Assembly (NCBI GenBank): GCA_023460795.1
Contig: JAEWPC010000035.1
Span: 124,001-188,000, forward strand
DNA: 64,000 bases
Direction of reading: 5' to 3'
Source: Bacillota bacterium
Lineage (GTDB): Bacteria > Bacillota > Bacilli > Paenibacillales > Paenibacillaceae
The notes beneath the pieces were generated by a model. It worked only from the letters and a program-made list of their open reading frames with translations, had not been told where the DNA came from and made no database searches. The number at the start of each line of letters is the position of its first letter. Positions within the stretch are counted from its first letter, which is position 1. A program made the translations under genes and the position numbers. Shown here one piece after another: positions 8,100 to 17,108 of the stretch.

Positions 8100-10460
8100 A
8101 TGGAGAAGTTAAAGCTTGTGCTCATCGGCAACGGCATGGCCGGCGTGCGATGCATCGAGGAGATTCTTAAGCTCGAGCCGGATCGGTTCGAGATTACGAT
8201 ATTCGGACGGGAGCCGCATCCGAACTACAATCGCATCATGCTCTCCAAGGTGTTGCAAGGAGATACGCGGATTTCCGACATTACGATCAACGATTGGCAG
8301 TGGTACCAAGACCGCGGTATCACGCTTCATACGGGCGATCCGGTCATCGCGATCGACACGTTGAAGCAAGAGGTGCTCAGCTCGAAAGGCGTAATCGCGA
8401 GGTACGACAGGCTCATCCTGGCGACGGGATCGCTTCCGTTCATGTTGAATCTCCCAGGCGGAGACCTGCCAGGGGTGACGGCTTTCCGCGACATCAGCGA
8501 TTGCAATACGATGCTCGAAGCGTCTCGCCAATATAAGCGAGCCGTTGTCATTGGCGGAGGGTTGCTCGGGCTGGAGGCGGCGCGGGGCTTGCTCAATCTG
8601 GGCATGGAAGTCAGCGTCGTCCACATTTTCCACCATCTGATGGATCGTCAATTGGATCCCGACGCGGCCGAGCTGCTGCGGGCGGAGTTGGAGTCTCAGG
8701 GAATGCGGTTCCTGCTGGAAAAGCATACGGAGAGAGTGATCGGGCGCAAGCGCGCGGAAGGGCTGCAGTTCAAGGACGGCACGAGAGTGCTTGCCGATCT
8801 GGTCGTCATGGCCGTCGGGATTAAGCCGAACGTGCAGTTGGCCGCCGATTCCGGAATAGCGGTCAACCGCGCCATCGTCGTAAACGATTGGATGGAAACG
8901 AGCATACCGAACGTCTACGCGGTCGGGGAATGCGCGGAGCATCGCGGCATGGTATACGGACTCGTCGCTCCTCTATACGAGCAAGGCAAAGTGCTCGCCA
9001 AAGCGATCTGCGGCTTGGCCACCGACGGGTATCAAGGCTCGGTACTGTATTCGCAGCTGAAGGTGTCGGGAGTCGAAGTGTTCTCCGCCGGAGAAATCCG
9101 CGATTCGGAAGTCACGGCATCGCTTAAGGTGAAGAACACGATTAACCGAACGTACAAGAAGGTGACCGTTCAGGGCAATCGGATCGTCGGAGCGGTACTG
9201 TACGGCGACAGCTCCGAAGGGAATCAATTGCTCGGCTATATTAAGCAAGGCGCGGACGTCTCCGTGCTTGAAGCTAAGGTAGGAGACGGACAAGGAGCAG
9301 GCGCGGATGAGGCATACGTCTGCGAGCTGTCGGACAAAGAGACGATCTGCTCTTGCAACGGCGTGACCAAAGGCATGATCGTGACGGCGATCCGGCAGGA
9401 AGGACTCGAGACGTTCGAACAGGTGCGGGAGTGCACGAGGGCTTCCAGCTCTTGCGGAGGGTGCAAACCGCTCGTCTCGGCGATTCTGAAAGTGACATTA
9501 GACAATGGAGCCGGGGCGGAAACTCCGAAAGAGACGGTGTGCGCTTGTACGTTGCTCGATCACGATGAATTGAAGCAGGCGATCGCTCTAGGCGGATATG
9601 CGTCTACGGGGGCCGCGCGAGCCGGACTCGGTTGGATGACGGCAGAAGGCTGCGAGAAGTGCCGTCCCGCGCTTCAATATTATCTGGGATGCACGCAAGG
9701 CGTTGCAGGCGCAGCTTTCACTGCGCCAGCGCTTGCGGACGGTACCTACAAAGTGCGGCCGCGCACGTACGGGGGCTATGTCGGCGCCCATCAGCTTCGC
9801 AATATCGCGGATGTGATCGAGACCTACGGCATCCCGCACGCGAAGCTTAGCGACGGACGGCTCGATCTGCTCGGCGTTGCTCGCGAACGGCTAACCGACG
9901 TAGAAGCCTCGTTAACGATGCCCGTGGCCGAACGCTTCTACGGTTATCCGGTATCGGTGACCGCCTGCGACGGCATCGCATACGACCCGCTTGCGCTTCA
10001 GGACTCGGTCAGCCTTGCGGCGGCGCTGGAACGGCGGGTGGAGCGCATACAGACGCCGGCGCCCGTCACGGTCGCCGTATCGGGCAGTCCGCTGCACCGG
10101 GCGGGTACGCTCGCCAAGGACATCGGTATCGTCGGAGCCCCAGGCGGCTGGGAGCTGCATGTGGGCGGCAACGCTCTAGGAACGCTGCGCCAAGCGCAGC
10201 TGTTGTGCACCGAAGCCGAGGACGGCGGCGCGATCGGGATGGCGGCCGCTTTCCTGCAGGCGTATGCCGAGAACGGCTGGTACGGGGAAACGACGGGAGA
10301 ATGGATCGACCGCGTCGGCTTAATTAACTTGCGCGAGCTTCTTTTTAACCGAGCTTACCGGCAAGGCTTGCTGGACCGGCAACGGGAGCGGGCAGGGGAC
10401 GCTCGATCGGGCAGCGCTACACAACGGCAGTCGGAAGCTGCGTTAGGTCAGGTGAGATAG
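8100..10460 (+). CDS. nasB: NirB-like electron-transfer subunit of assimilatory nitrate reductase
   Basis: A 786-residue NirB homologue with intact FAD (LIGNGMAG), NAD (VIGGGLLGLEAARG) and BFD-type iron-sulfur motifs (CSCNG...CGGCKP, CACTL...CEKCRP). In the reductase domain only Cys623 survives; the other three cluster/siroheme positions read Asp, Ser and Arg (SGSPLHR in place of SGCPRNC). It therefore cannot be an ordinary nitrite reductase. By position before nasC and by analogy with Bacillus subtilis NasB, it should pass electrons from NAD(P)H to NasC. Length and order support this; the electron-transfer role is inferred. Confidence 0.85.
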   Translation: MEKLKLVLIGNGMAGVRCIEEILKLEPDRFEITIFGREPHPNYNRIMLSKVLQGDTRISDITINDWQWYQDRGITLHTGDPVIAIDTLKQEVLSSKGVIARYDRLILATGSLPFMLNLPGGDLPGVTAFRDISDCNTMLEASRQYKRAVVIGGGLLGLEAARGLLNLGMEVSVVHIFHHLMDRQLDPDAAELLRAELESQGMRFLLEKHTERVIGRKRAEGLQFKDGTRVLADLVVMAVGIKPNVQLAADSGIAVNRAIVVNDWMETSIPNVYAVGECAEHRGMVYGLVAPLYEQGKVLAKAICGLATDGYQGSVLYSQLKVSGVEVFSAGEIRDSEVTASLKVKNTINRTYKKVTVQGNRIVGAVLYGDSSEGNQLLGYIKQGADVSVLEAKVGDGQGAGADEAYVCELSDKETICSCNGVTKGMIVTAIRQEGLETFEQVRECTRASSSCGGCKPLVSAILKVTLDNGAGAETPKETVCACTLLDHDELKQAIALGGYASTGAARAGLGWMTAEGCEKCRPALQYYLGCTQGVAGAAFTAPALADGTYKVRPRTYGGYVGAHQLRNIADVIETYGIPHAKLSDGRLDLLGVARERLTDVEASLTMPVAERFYGYPVSVTACDGIAYDPLALQDSVSLAAALERRVERIQTPAPVTVAVSGSPLHRAGTLAKDIGIVGAPGGWELHVGGNALGTLRQAQLLCTEAEDGGAIGMAAAFLQAYAENGWYGETTGEWIDRVGLINLRELLFNRAYRQGLLDRQRERAGDARSGSATQRQSEAALGQVR

Positions 10461-12581
10461 ATGAGCGTAAACCTTAATACCGCCGAATCGCACGAGACGA
10501 GATCGATCTTCGATACGCAATGTCCGTTCTGCAGCGTTCAATGCAAGATGCAAGTCATCGAGGAGAGGTCCGCGGACAAGGCGCCTACGTTCACGGTCGT
10601 TCCGAAACCGAACGCCGCATCCGAAGGCCGGCTGTGCATTAAAGGCATGAACGCGTACCAACATGCGTTGACAGCCGAACGGATCCTGTACCCGATGGCT
10701 CGAATAGACGGCGAGTTCGTTCGCATTTCTTGGGATGAAGCCTACAATCGCATTCATCATAAGTTCGCGGAGCTTCGCAGCCGATACGGCTACGATTCGA
10801 TCGGCGTATACGGCGGCGGCTCGCTGACGAACGAGTCCGCGTATTTGCTCGGCAAGTTCGCCCGCGTCGCGCTGCAGACCAAGTACATCGACTATAACGG
10901 GCGCTTCTGCATGTCGGCCGCAGCGTCGGCGGGCAATAAAGCGTTCGGAGTCGACCGAGGGCTGACAAACCCGTTATCGGACATTGGTCTTGCGAAATGC
11001 ATCATTCTGGCGGGCACGAACATCGCGGAGTGCCAGCCGACGCTGATGCCTTACTTCTCGAGGGCGAAGGAGAACGGCGCGTACTTCATCGTTATCGATC
11101 CACGCGAGACGGGGACGACGGCGATGGCAGACCTGCACTTGAAGGTTAAACCGGGAATGGATGCGGCGCTTGCCAATGGCTTGCAGAAGGTCTTGCTTGA
11201 GGAAGGCTTGGTCGATCCGGCGTTCATAAGCGAGCGGACGAATGGCTACGGCGAATTGAAGGTGCACCTGGGTCAGCTGGGTTTGGAAGAAATCGCGGAG
11301 ATGACCGGCGTTCCTTCCGCGGACATTCGCAAAGCGGCGATCGCGTACGGCAAAGCGGCTTCCGGCATGGTGTTCACCGCCAGAGGCGTAGAGCAGCAGA
11401 CCGACGGTTATATGGCGGTGCGCGGCTTCTTGAACCTCGTGCTGATGACCGGCAAGATCGGCAAGCCGGGCTCCGGTTACGGAGCCATAACCGGCCAAGG
11501 CAACGGTCAAGGGGGCAGGGAGCACGGGCAGAAGGCTGATCAATTGCCGGGTTACCGGCTGATCGAGAACGCCGAAGACCGTGCGTACATCGCCGAAGTA
11601 TGGGGAGTGGACGCGCATAGCTTGCCGGGTAAAGGCGTCTCAGCTTATGAAATGATGGAGAAGATTCATGAACAGGAAATTCGCGCCTTGCTCGTCATGA
11701 GCTCCAATCCGATCGTCTCGAATCCGAACGCGAACTTCGTGGAAGAAGGACTCCGGAAGCTGGATTATCTCGTCGTCTGCGACATGTTCCTATCGGAGAC
11801 CGCTCGTATGGCCGATCTGGTACTGCCGGCAACGGCATATATCGAGAACGGAGGCACGCTGACGAACCTCGAAGGACGCGTCCTGTTGCGGGAAAGCAGC
11901 CGTCCTGCGCCTGGAGAGGCGAAGCACGATTGGCAAGTGATGTGCGGCATCGCGAAGAGCTTCGGCAAGGAGCAATGGTTTGCTTTCGAATCCGCGGAGC
12001 AGATATTCGAAGAGCTTCGGATCGCCAGCAAAGGCGGGCTTGCCGATTATTACGGCATTACGTACGAGAGACTGCGGCGGGAGGAAGGCGTGTACTGGCC
12101 GTGCCCCGATCCGGAGCACCAAGGTACGAACCGGCTGTTCGAAACGTCCTTCGCCCACCCCGGCGGCAAGGCGGAGCTGATTCCGGTCGCGAATCATCTT
12201 CCCGATGAGCCGACAGACGACCTGTACCCGCTCAGTCTGACGACGGGCAGGGTGCTGACGCACTACCTGACGGGCGTCCAGACAAGACGAAGCCATTCGC
12301 TCGCCGCGCGCGACGTGGAGTCGTACGTGGAGATTCACCCGCGTACGGCGCGGCGGCTCGGCATCAAGGACGGAACGCTCGTCCGGCTGGCCTCGCGCAG
12401 GGGCGTCGTCGTACTGCGCAGCCGGTTCACGCAAGGGATTCGAGAGGACACCGTCTTCGTGCCGATGCACTGGGGCGACACGCAGAACGTGAACAAAGTG
12501 ACCAACCCCGCGCTCGACCCGACTTGCCGCATGCCGGGCTTCAAATCGTGCGCGGTCAGGGTCTCGCCATTATTCTCATAA
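10461..12581 (+). CDS. nasC: Assimilatory nitrate reductase catalytic subunit
   Basis: A 706-residue molybdopterin oxidoreductase. The N-terminal 4Fe-4S motif is Cys21-x2-Cys24-x3-Cys28 with a fourth Cys in GRLCIKG near residue 59. Further signatures are GRFCMSAAASAGNKAFG, NIAECQPTLMPYF and GQGNGQGGREHGQK, as in NasA/NasC/NarB assimilatory enzymes; the C-terminal domain starts near LTTGRVLTHYLTG. It reduces nitrate to nitrite in the cytosol. The ATG follows the nasB stop directly, so translation is coupled. Last gene of the operon. Confidence 0.95.
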   Translation: MSVNLNTAESHETRSIFDTQCPFCSVQCKMQVIEERSADKAPTFTVVPKPNAASEGRLCIKGMNAYQHALTAERILYPMARIDGEFVRISWDEAYNRIHHKFAELRSRYGYDSIGVYGGGSLTNESAYLLGKFARVALQTKYIDYNGRFCMSAAASAGNKAFGVDRGLTNPLSDIGLAKCIILAGTNIAECQPTLMPYFSRAKENGAYFIVIDPRETGTTAMADLHLKVKPGMDAALANGLQKVLLEEGLVDPAFISERTNGYGELKVHLGQLGLEEIAEMTGVPSADIRKAAIAYGKAASGMVFTARGVEQQTDGYMAVRGFLNLVLMTGKIGKPGSGYGAITGQGNGQGGREHGQKADQLPGYRLIENAEDRAYIAEVWGVDAHSLPGKGVSAYEMMEKIHEQEIRALLVMSSNPIVSNPNANFVEEGLRKLDYLVVCDMFLSETARMADLVLPATAYIENGGTLTNLEGRVLLRESSRPAPGEAKHDWQVMCGIAKSFGKEQWFAFESAEQIFEELRIASKGGLADYYGITYERLRREEGVYWPCPDPEHQGTNRLFETSFAHPGGKAELIPVANHLPDEPTDDLYPLSLTTGRVLTHYLTGVQTRRSHSLAARDVESYVEIHPRTARRLGIKDGTLVRLASRRGVVVLRSRFTQGIREDTVFVPMHWGDTQNVNKVTNPALDPTCRMPGFKSCAVRVSPLFS

Positions 12582-12590
12582 ATACATGGA

Positions 12591-12632
12591 AAAAGGGATA
12601 GGTTGGCGTAATCGCCTTCCTATCCCTTTCTG
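12591..12632 (+). terminator. Intrinsic terminator of nas operon
   Basis: AAAGGGATAGG-tt-GGCG pairs with CGCC-tt-CCTATCCCTTT. The T run is short. Confidence 0.85.
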
Positions 12633-12732
12633 TCAGGTGCTGCGTCTCCCCGAAACCCCGACGTTGCAGCGAAATAGAGGTACATATGCCTTTAAACTCC
12701 TCGGAATTTCGACGAAGCTTCGAAATAGAGGT

Positions 12733-12932
12733 ACATGCCCGATTACCGGCACGACATGCCGCTAAATCGCCGAACCCGCGCCGCATGCCCGATTATCGGC
12801 ACCACATGCCGCTAAATCGCCGAACCGGCGCTGCATGCCCGATTAGCGGCACCACATGCTGCTAAATCGCCGAACCCGCGCTGCATGCCCGATTATCGGC
12901 ACCACATGCCGCTAAATCGCCGAACCAGCGCC
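12733..12932. repeat. Four tandem 50-bp repeats
   Basis: Units begin at 12733, 12783, 12833 and 12883 and differ at only a few positions. Each holds CGGCACCACATGCCG followed by CTAAATCGCCGAACC. The core can fold as a hairpin and is shared with the 60-bp array at 52.6 kb. A diverged pair of CGAAATAGAGGTACAT copies lies just upstream at 12670 and 12721, 51 bases apart. The gene-free stretch 12633-12945 holds nothing else that I can see. Confidence 0.9.
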
Positions 12933-12945
12933 GCACCGCGCCCAA

Positions 12946-14178
12946 CTACTTCTTCTTGCTAATCGAGAAAATCACCGTCTTCGCCGACGAATCGACGATG
13001 ATCTGGACCGCGTCGCTGCCGATCGCCGATTGCGAGGAGGTAACCGTCTTGCCGGCCGCGACTTTCGCTGTCGTGTCGGCGAGCAGCGTGCGGAACGTCG
13101 AGGCGTCGTAGCCGAACAGGAAGTTCGAGAACAGGTCGATCGCCTCTTGGTTGCGAGCGAGCGTGCCGTCGCGCAGGCGAATGGTTAAGCCGTACGTGTC
13201 ATATTGCGGATCGAGCCACAGCGTCGCCTCCTCCGTCAGCTTCGCCGATCCGGCCGGCTGGGCAACCACCTCGTCCATCTCCGCCTTATCCTTGAACAGG
13301 CGCAGCTTCGTATCGAGCAAGTCGTGGTTCGCGCCGCGCAGCGCCCCTGCCTCCTTCAGAACGTCGTACGCGTCCCGCATGCGCTGGTCCGGGAACATGA
13401 CGGTCTTCGTCCCGCCGGCGGTCGGCACGGATAACTGCAAGCTTCCGTTAGGCGCGGCGACAGGGATACGCTGCTTCTTATCGGTCAGCCGGTTCAGCAC
13501 CGCAAGCGCTTCGGCGCGCGTCACCTTGTCTCCGACCCCGAAATATCCGTTCGGATACCCCTGCATAATGCCTTTGACGAGCGCCTCGGCGATGAATTTC
13601 TGCTCCCTCTCGGTCGCGCTTTGCAGATCCCCGTAAGTCTGCGCCATCTGCCGGCTAAAGGTCGAATCCTCCAGAAACTCCGTCTCCTGCAGCGTGTAAT
13701 ACACGATCTCCGCTACGTTCTCCCGCGTCATATCGCCTTGGAAGTCGCTATACCGGCTCTTGTTCAGCAAGTGCAAGTCGCTGGCGACGTCGATGTAGGG
13801 CTTCGCCCAATAGCCGACCGTCACCGGCTTGAAGTCGTAATAACGATAATCCTGTTTCAATATCGTCTGGTTCTCCGCGCTCAACGACTGCACGAAGTTG
13901 GTGCTCCAGCTCCGCTCTCCGTCTTGATGCAGGTCCGTATACGAGAGGACGAGCATCTTGATGAACTGATCGACCTTCACCGGGTCGTTCGGCTTGAAGG
14001 TGCCGTTCGGATACCCGTCCAGTATGCCTCGCTCGACCATCGCCGTAATCGTTGGTTCCGCCCAATGCCCCTTGATATCTTTGAAGACGGGGACCGTCGC
14101 CTGCGCGAATGCCGAAGCGTATCCCAAGTTTGCGAGCAATAATGCCGTTACCCCTAATGTTGCCGTTCTTAGCCGCAT
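12946..14178 (-). CDS. S-layer homology domain protein
   Basis: A 410-residue exported protein: Arg-rich start, hydrophobic segment and a likely cleavage after ASAFA. SLH repeats follow: FKDIKGHWAEPTITAMVERGILDGYPNGTFKPNDPV near residue 32, a second diverged one around residues 120-160, and a third with GIMQGYPNGYFGVGDKVTRAEALAVLNRL near 210. SLH domains bind pyruvylated secondary cell-wall polymer. The C-terminal 180 residues are of unknown type. It stands alone. Confidence 0.88.
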   Translation of the reverse strand: MRLRTATLGVTALLLANLGYASAFAQATVPVFKDIKGHWAEPTITAMVERGILDGYPNGTFKPNDPVKVDQFIKMLVLSYTDLHQDGERSWSTNFVQSLSAENQTILKQDYRYYDFKPVTVGYWAKPYIDVASDLHLLNKSRYSDFQGDMTRENVAEIVYYTLQETEFLEDSTFSRQMAQTYGDLQSATEREQKFIAEALVKGIMQGYPNGYFGVGDKVTRAEALAVLNRLTDKKQRIPVAAPNGSLQLSVPTAGGTKTVMFPDQRMRDAYDVLKEAGALRGANHDLLDTKLRLFKDKAEMDEVVAQPAGSAKLTEEATLWLDPQYDTYGLTIRLRDGTLARNQEAIDLFSNFLFGYDASTFRTLLADTTAKVAAGKTVTSSQSAIGSDAVQIIVDSSAKTVIFSISKKK

Positions 14179-14370
14179 GCGAATGTGAAGCCTCCATCTG
14201 AAATCGTATCGTTGCTAATCGTCACCACTTAGCTAACCACATTTCGGATATTACTGGAAACGGGCGATACGCCTAATATGCCCGCCGACTTAAGTCGGAA
14301 AAGGGGATGGGGCTGAAGGCTCGGAAGCGTTGCGGGGCAAGGGTTTGAGACGGAATAGCGCGATGCAAGC

Positions 14371-14411
14371 AAAAAGTCCCGACCCCCGGCAATCCGGGCA
14401 ATCGGAACTTT
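14371..14411 (-). terminator. Intrinsic terminator after FhuF-like gene
   Basis: Read on the minus strand, AAAGTTCCGA pairs with TCGGGACTTT around a CCCGG/CCGGG inner stem, ending in TTTTT. Confidence 0.75.
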
Positions 14412-14424
14412 GAGTCATCGCCTA

Positions 14425-15228
14425 TTATACCTTCTGGGCTAGCTGGGCTTCGATTTCAAGCTTACGCTGCGCGCGATCGGCGTCTTTCAGGAGGGGACAG
14501 TTATAGCATTTCGTCCCGTCCTCGCGACGATAATACATGCAGCAGGCTGAACGGATCATCGTCTTCGTTCCCGGTTTATAGGGACTATCGACGTATACCG
14601 GCTTATGATCGAACGGGTTGCCGCGTTTGCGGTTGAACGTAGCGGCCGGCAATCCGGCAAGCTGGGCGAAATCGTCTTCGATCTTCTGAAGCTTCGGGCC
14701 TTGCGGCGTGTTCTCCCGAATGAAATCCATCATGAAAGCCGCCCGCGTGCCGAATTGATTCCAGATCAGATCGGGCTTCAAGCCTCCGGCGGAGGAAATA
14801 CTCTCGATGAGCGGATTGAACTCGACCCGGAGGTAGCGCTCCCATTCTTCCGCTACCGCGGCTTCTCTCTCGCAAGCCGTCCCTGCGGGCAGCTCAGTCC
14901 ATCTTAGTTCATGAAGTTTGAACACGAGTTGGGCATATTCGTTGTGCATCACGAGCTGCACGGTCAAGTTTGCCGGCGACAAGTCGAGCACCCGGTCGTA
15001 CTGGGAGATCATCAGTTGCTTCGTCGAAGCTAATCCGAAAGCCGCGAGACCTAGGAACGACACGGGAAGCTCCATGCCGATCGCCTTGAGCAGCACGCTG
15101 CTCCTTTCCAGCAAATCTCTCATCGTCGCAGGATCATCTATAAGCTCGCTAGCGGACACCGAGTATACGGGATCGACCGCGCCATGTGTTGAAATATGGC
15201 AATATTTTTCCATGAAAGTTAAGTCCAT
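14425..15228 (-). CDS. FhuF-like ferric siderophore reductase
   Basis: About 267 residues. The C-terminus has CC-x(10)-C-x(2)-C (RSACCMYYRREDGTKCYNC), the [2Fe-2S] motif of FhuF-type siderophore-iron reductases that release iron from imported ferric siderophores. ATG at 15228 is spaced six bases from GGCGGG; ATG at 15234 is in frame but too close to it. A Fur box sits just downstream of the predicted promoter, so expression should be iron-repressed. No siderophore transporter is adjacent. Confidence 0.82.
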   Translation of the reverse strand: MDLTFMEKYCHISTHGAVDPVYSVSASELIDDPATMRDLLERSSVLLKAIGMELPVSFLGLAAFGLASTKQLMISQYDRVLDLSPANLTVQLVMHNEYAQLVFKLHELRWTELPAGTACEREAAVAEEWERYLRVEFNPLIESISSAGGLKPDLIWNQFGTRAAFMMDFIRENTPQGPKLQKIEDDFAQLAGLPAATFNRKRGNPFDHKPVYVDSPYKPGTKTMIRSACCMYYRREDGTKCYNCPLLKDADRAQRKLEIEAQLAQKV

Positions 15229-15248
15229 CGTCATCCCGCCTGGCTATA

Positions 15249-15307
15249 AGAATGAGAATCATTATCACATACATATTAACAATAGCGCCACGGCCGGGGA
15301 ATGTCAA
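15249..15307 (-). promoter_or_regulatory. Promoter with Fur box for FhuF-like gene
   Basis: On the minus strand TTGACA (15302-15307) and TATTGT (15279-15284) are 17 bases apart. Immediately downstream, TGATAATGATTCTCATTCT (15249-15267) matches the TGATAATNATTATCA-type Fur box closely. A site at the transcript start implies repression when iron is plentiful. Confidence 0.8.
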
Positions 15308-15455
15308 TGTCGAGAGACACCAATACGCCACATAAAGGTTCTGTAAAATAGCTAAAGAACTAGGGACTAAGGCTCAGGGAAGGAGTATAATATGGGACGG
15401 ACAAGTGTGGAGCGGAGCGTGGATTCGTTATTTCATAGAAGGCGAGGGCATCGTA

Positions 15456-16667
15456 TTGCTGCAAGGAATCAGAAAGAAACTATCGCCATTGAACATGGTT
15501 GTATGGACTCAATTTTTGAGCGCGTTCTCCGATAACTTGAATTTTTTCCTCGTGGTGGGGATGGTCAATAGAATGGATGTAGACAATCCGGACGGGTTCG
15601 TCACTTACATTCAGATGGCGATTCTATGCGCCTACGTGCTGCTTGCGCCGCTAGTCGGAGCATTCGCGGACAAGAAAGCGAAGTCGCGCGTGCTGCTGCT
15701 CGGCAACGCCCTGAAGTCTGTCGGAATCCTCTTGCTGTTGTTCGGCGTTCCGCCCGTGTTATGTTACTTCTTCGTCGGGATCGGCGCTGTCGTGTATTCT
15801 CCGGGCAAATACGGGATTTTATCGGAATTGACGAAATCCGAAGGGGAGCTGCTGAGGGCGAACGCGTGGGTCGAAGGCTCGACGATCTTCGCGATATTAA
15901 CCGGCACTGTAGCCGGAGGATTGCTGGCGGCGAACTCGGATTTGCCGGCGATTCTCGTCTGCCTGTTCATCTACTTGCTTTCCTTGACGATGACATTGCT
16001 CATTCCGGCTAAAGCCGGGAATCCGGATATCGATTACAGGAAATCCGCAGGCCAATTTTTCGGAGACTTGAAGATTCTGTTCCGCAACCCGAGAGGCAAA
16101 TTTTCTCTGCTGGGCACGAGCGCATTCTGGGTTACCGCCGCGGTGCTCCGCATTGCGCTTATCGCGTGGCTTCCCGTTAATCTCGGCATCGAAGATACGG
16201 ACGAGCAATCGATGATTATCGGAGCGACGGCGCTCGGGGTCGTCGTGAGCGCGGTTCTCATTCCTAAGCTCGTGCCGGAAGGCAAGCTGTATCGCTCGTT
16301 CTTCTACGGGCTCGTCATGGTCGGCTCGGTGATGGCCGCAAGCTTCACGCATCATGTAGTGTTCACGGTATCGTTGCTCTTTATTACGGGAGTAATGGGA
16401 GGCATCTTCCTGATCCCGCTTAACACGATGCTTCAGGAAGAAGGCAAAACCGCCATCGGCTCCGGCAGGACGATCGCGGTTCAGAATTTCGTGGAGAACG
16501 CCATTACGGTCGTTGGGTTAGGCATATACTTGATTCTGACCGAGATGAAGATGTCGGTCAATTGGGCCGTTATCGGCATGGGATGCGTACTGACGTTGTT
16601 CCTCTTGTACCTGTCCACGCAGTTCAGTACGATCCGCGCGACTTATTCGCGCAAGGAAACGACGTGA
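15456..16667 (+). CDS. lplT: LplT-like major facilitator transporter
   Basis: About 403 residues with around 12 membrane segments. The N-terminal stretch LNMVVWTQFLSAFSDNLNFF and YSPGKYGILSEL are typical of LplT, which flips lysophospholipids inward for reacylation. I prefer the TTG at 15456, just after GGCGAGG; an upstream GTG at 15405 is in frame. A conspicuous ATG at 15391 with AAGGAG is in another frame and stops after about 46 codons. The 3' end overlaps the convergent gene by 25 bases. Confidence 0.75.
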   Translation: MLQGIRKKLSPLNMVVWTQFLSAFSDNLNFFLVVGMVNRMDVDNPDGFVTYIQMAILCAYVLLAPLVGAFADKKAKSRVLLLGNALKSVGILLLLFGVPPVLCYFFVGIGAVVYSPGKYGILSELTKSEGELLRANAWVEGSTIFAILTGTVAGGLLAANSDLPAILVCLFIYLLSLTMTLLIPAKAGNPDIDYRKSAGQFFGDLKILFRNPRGKFSLLGTSAFWVTAAVLRIALIAWLPVNLGIEDTDEQSMIIGATALGVVVSAVLIPKLVPEGKLYRSFFYGLVMVGSVMAASFTHHVVFTVSLLFITGVMGGIFLIPLNTMLQEEGKTAIGSGRTIAVQNFVENAITVVGLGIYLILTEMKMSVNWAVIGMGCVLTLFLLYLSTQFSTIRATYSRKETT

Positions 16668-16939
16668 ACGAGTCCGGAGCCGGCGAATACTTTAATCATG
16701 CTATGCGAGGCATCGTATTCCGCTCGACCTAGACCTACGTCTGTGGACGGCTCCGAGCCGAGGACGTAAAATAAATCGTCGGCAAGCGTGCGGACGCATA
16801 CGTCTCGCTCGTCTTTGGACAGACTGTCCCAGTCGCTCGAGTCCATCTCGAACGCTTCGTAGAATTGCGGGACGGTCGATATCGCGTTAACCAAATCATC
16901 CAGTATGCGGTCGTAATCTCTTGAATAGGCTATGGCCAT
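16643..16939 (-). CDS. Hypothetical acidic protein, 98 residues
   Basis: Starts with ATG after AAAGGGG. Acidic, soluble and without recognisable motif; a segment SKDERDVCVRTLADDLFYVLG looks helical. Convergent with and overlapping the lplT-like gene. Function unknown. Confidence 0.65.
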   Translation of the reverse strand: MAIAYSRDYDRILDDLVNAISTVPQFYEAFEMDSSDWDSLSKDERDVCVRTLADDLFYVLGSEPSTDVGLGRAEYDASHSMIKVFAGSGLVHVVSLRE

Positions 16940-17108
16940 GGGGTTGCCCCTTTCATTTTTACAACATTATACGCGACGCGGGTTTCTTTAGCCAATTGCA
17001 TCGTAAACTTGTTTATTTTAAACCAACCTTTAGATTTGTTTCCTATGAGTTATACTTTCATACGCGATACGGTTTCGTTATAATATTGAGGTCATGGAGG
17101 TGGATGGA

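Noticed and set aside
10461..12581. NasC as formate dehydrogenase
   Set aside because: Gene order with nasB and nirBD and the GQGNGQGGREHGQK motif favour assimilatory nitrate reductase.
15391..15533. Frameshift at the start of the LplT-like gene
   Set aside because: An ATG with AAGGAG at 15391 is in another frame and stops early, but GTATAAT there can be a -10 and a TTG at 15456 gives a normal protein.
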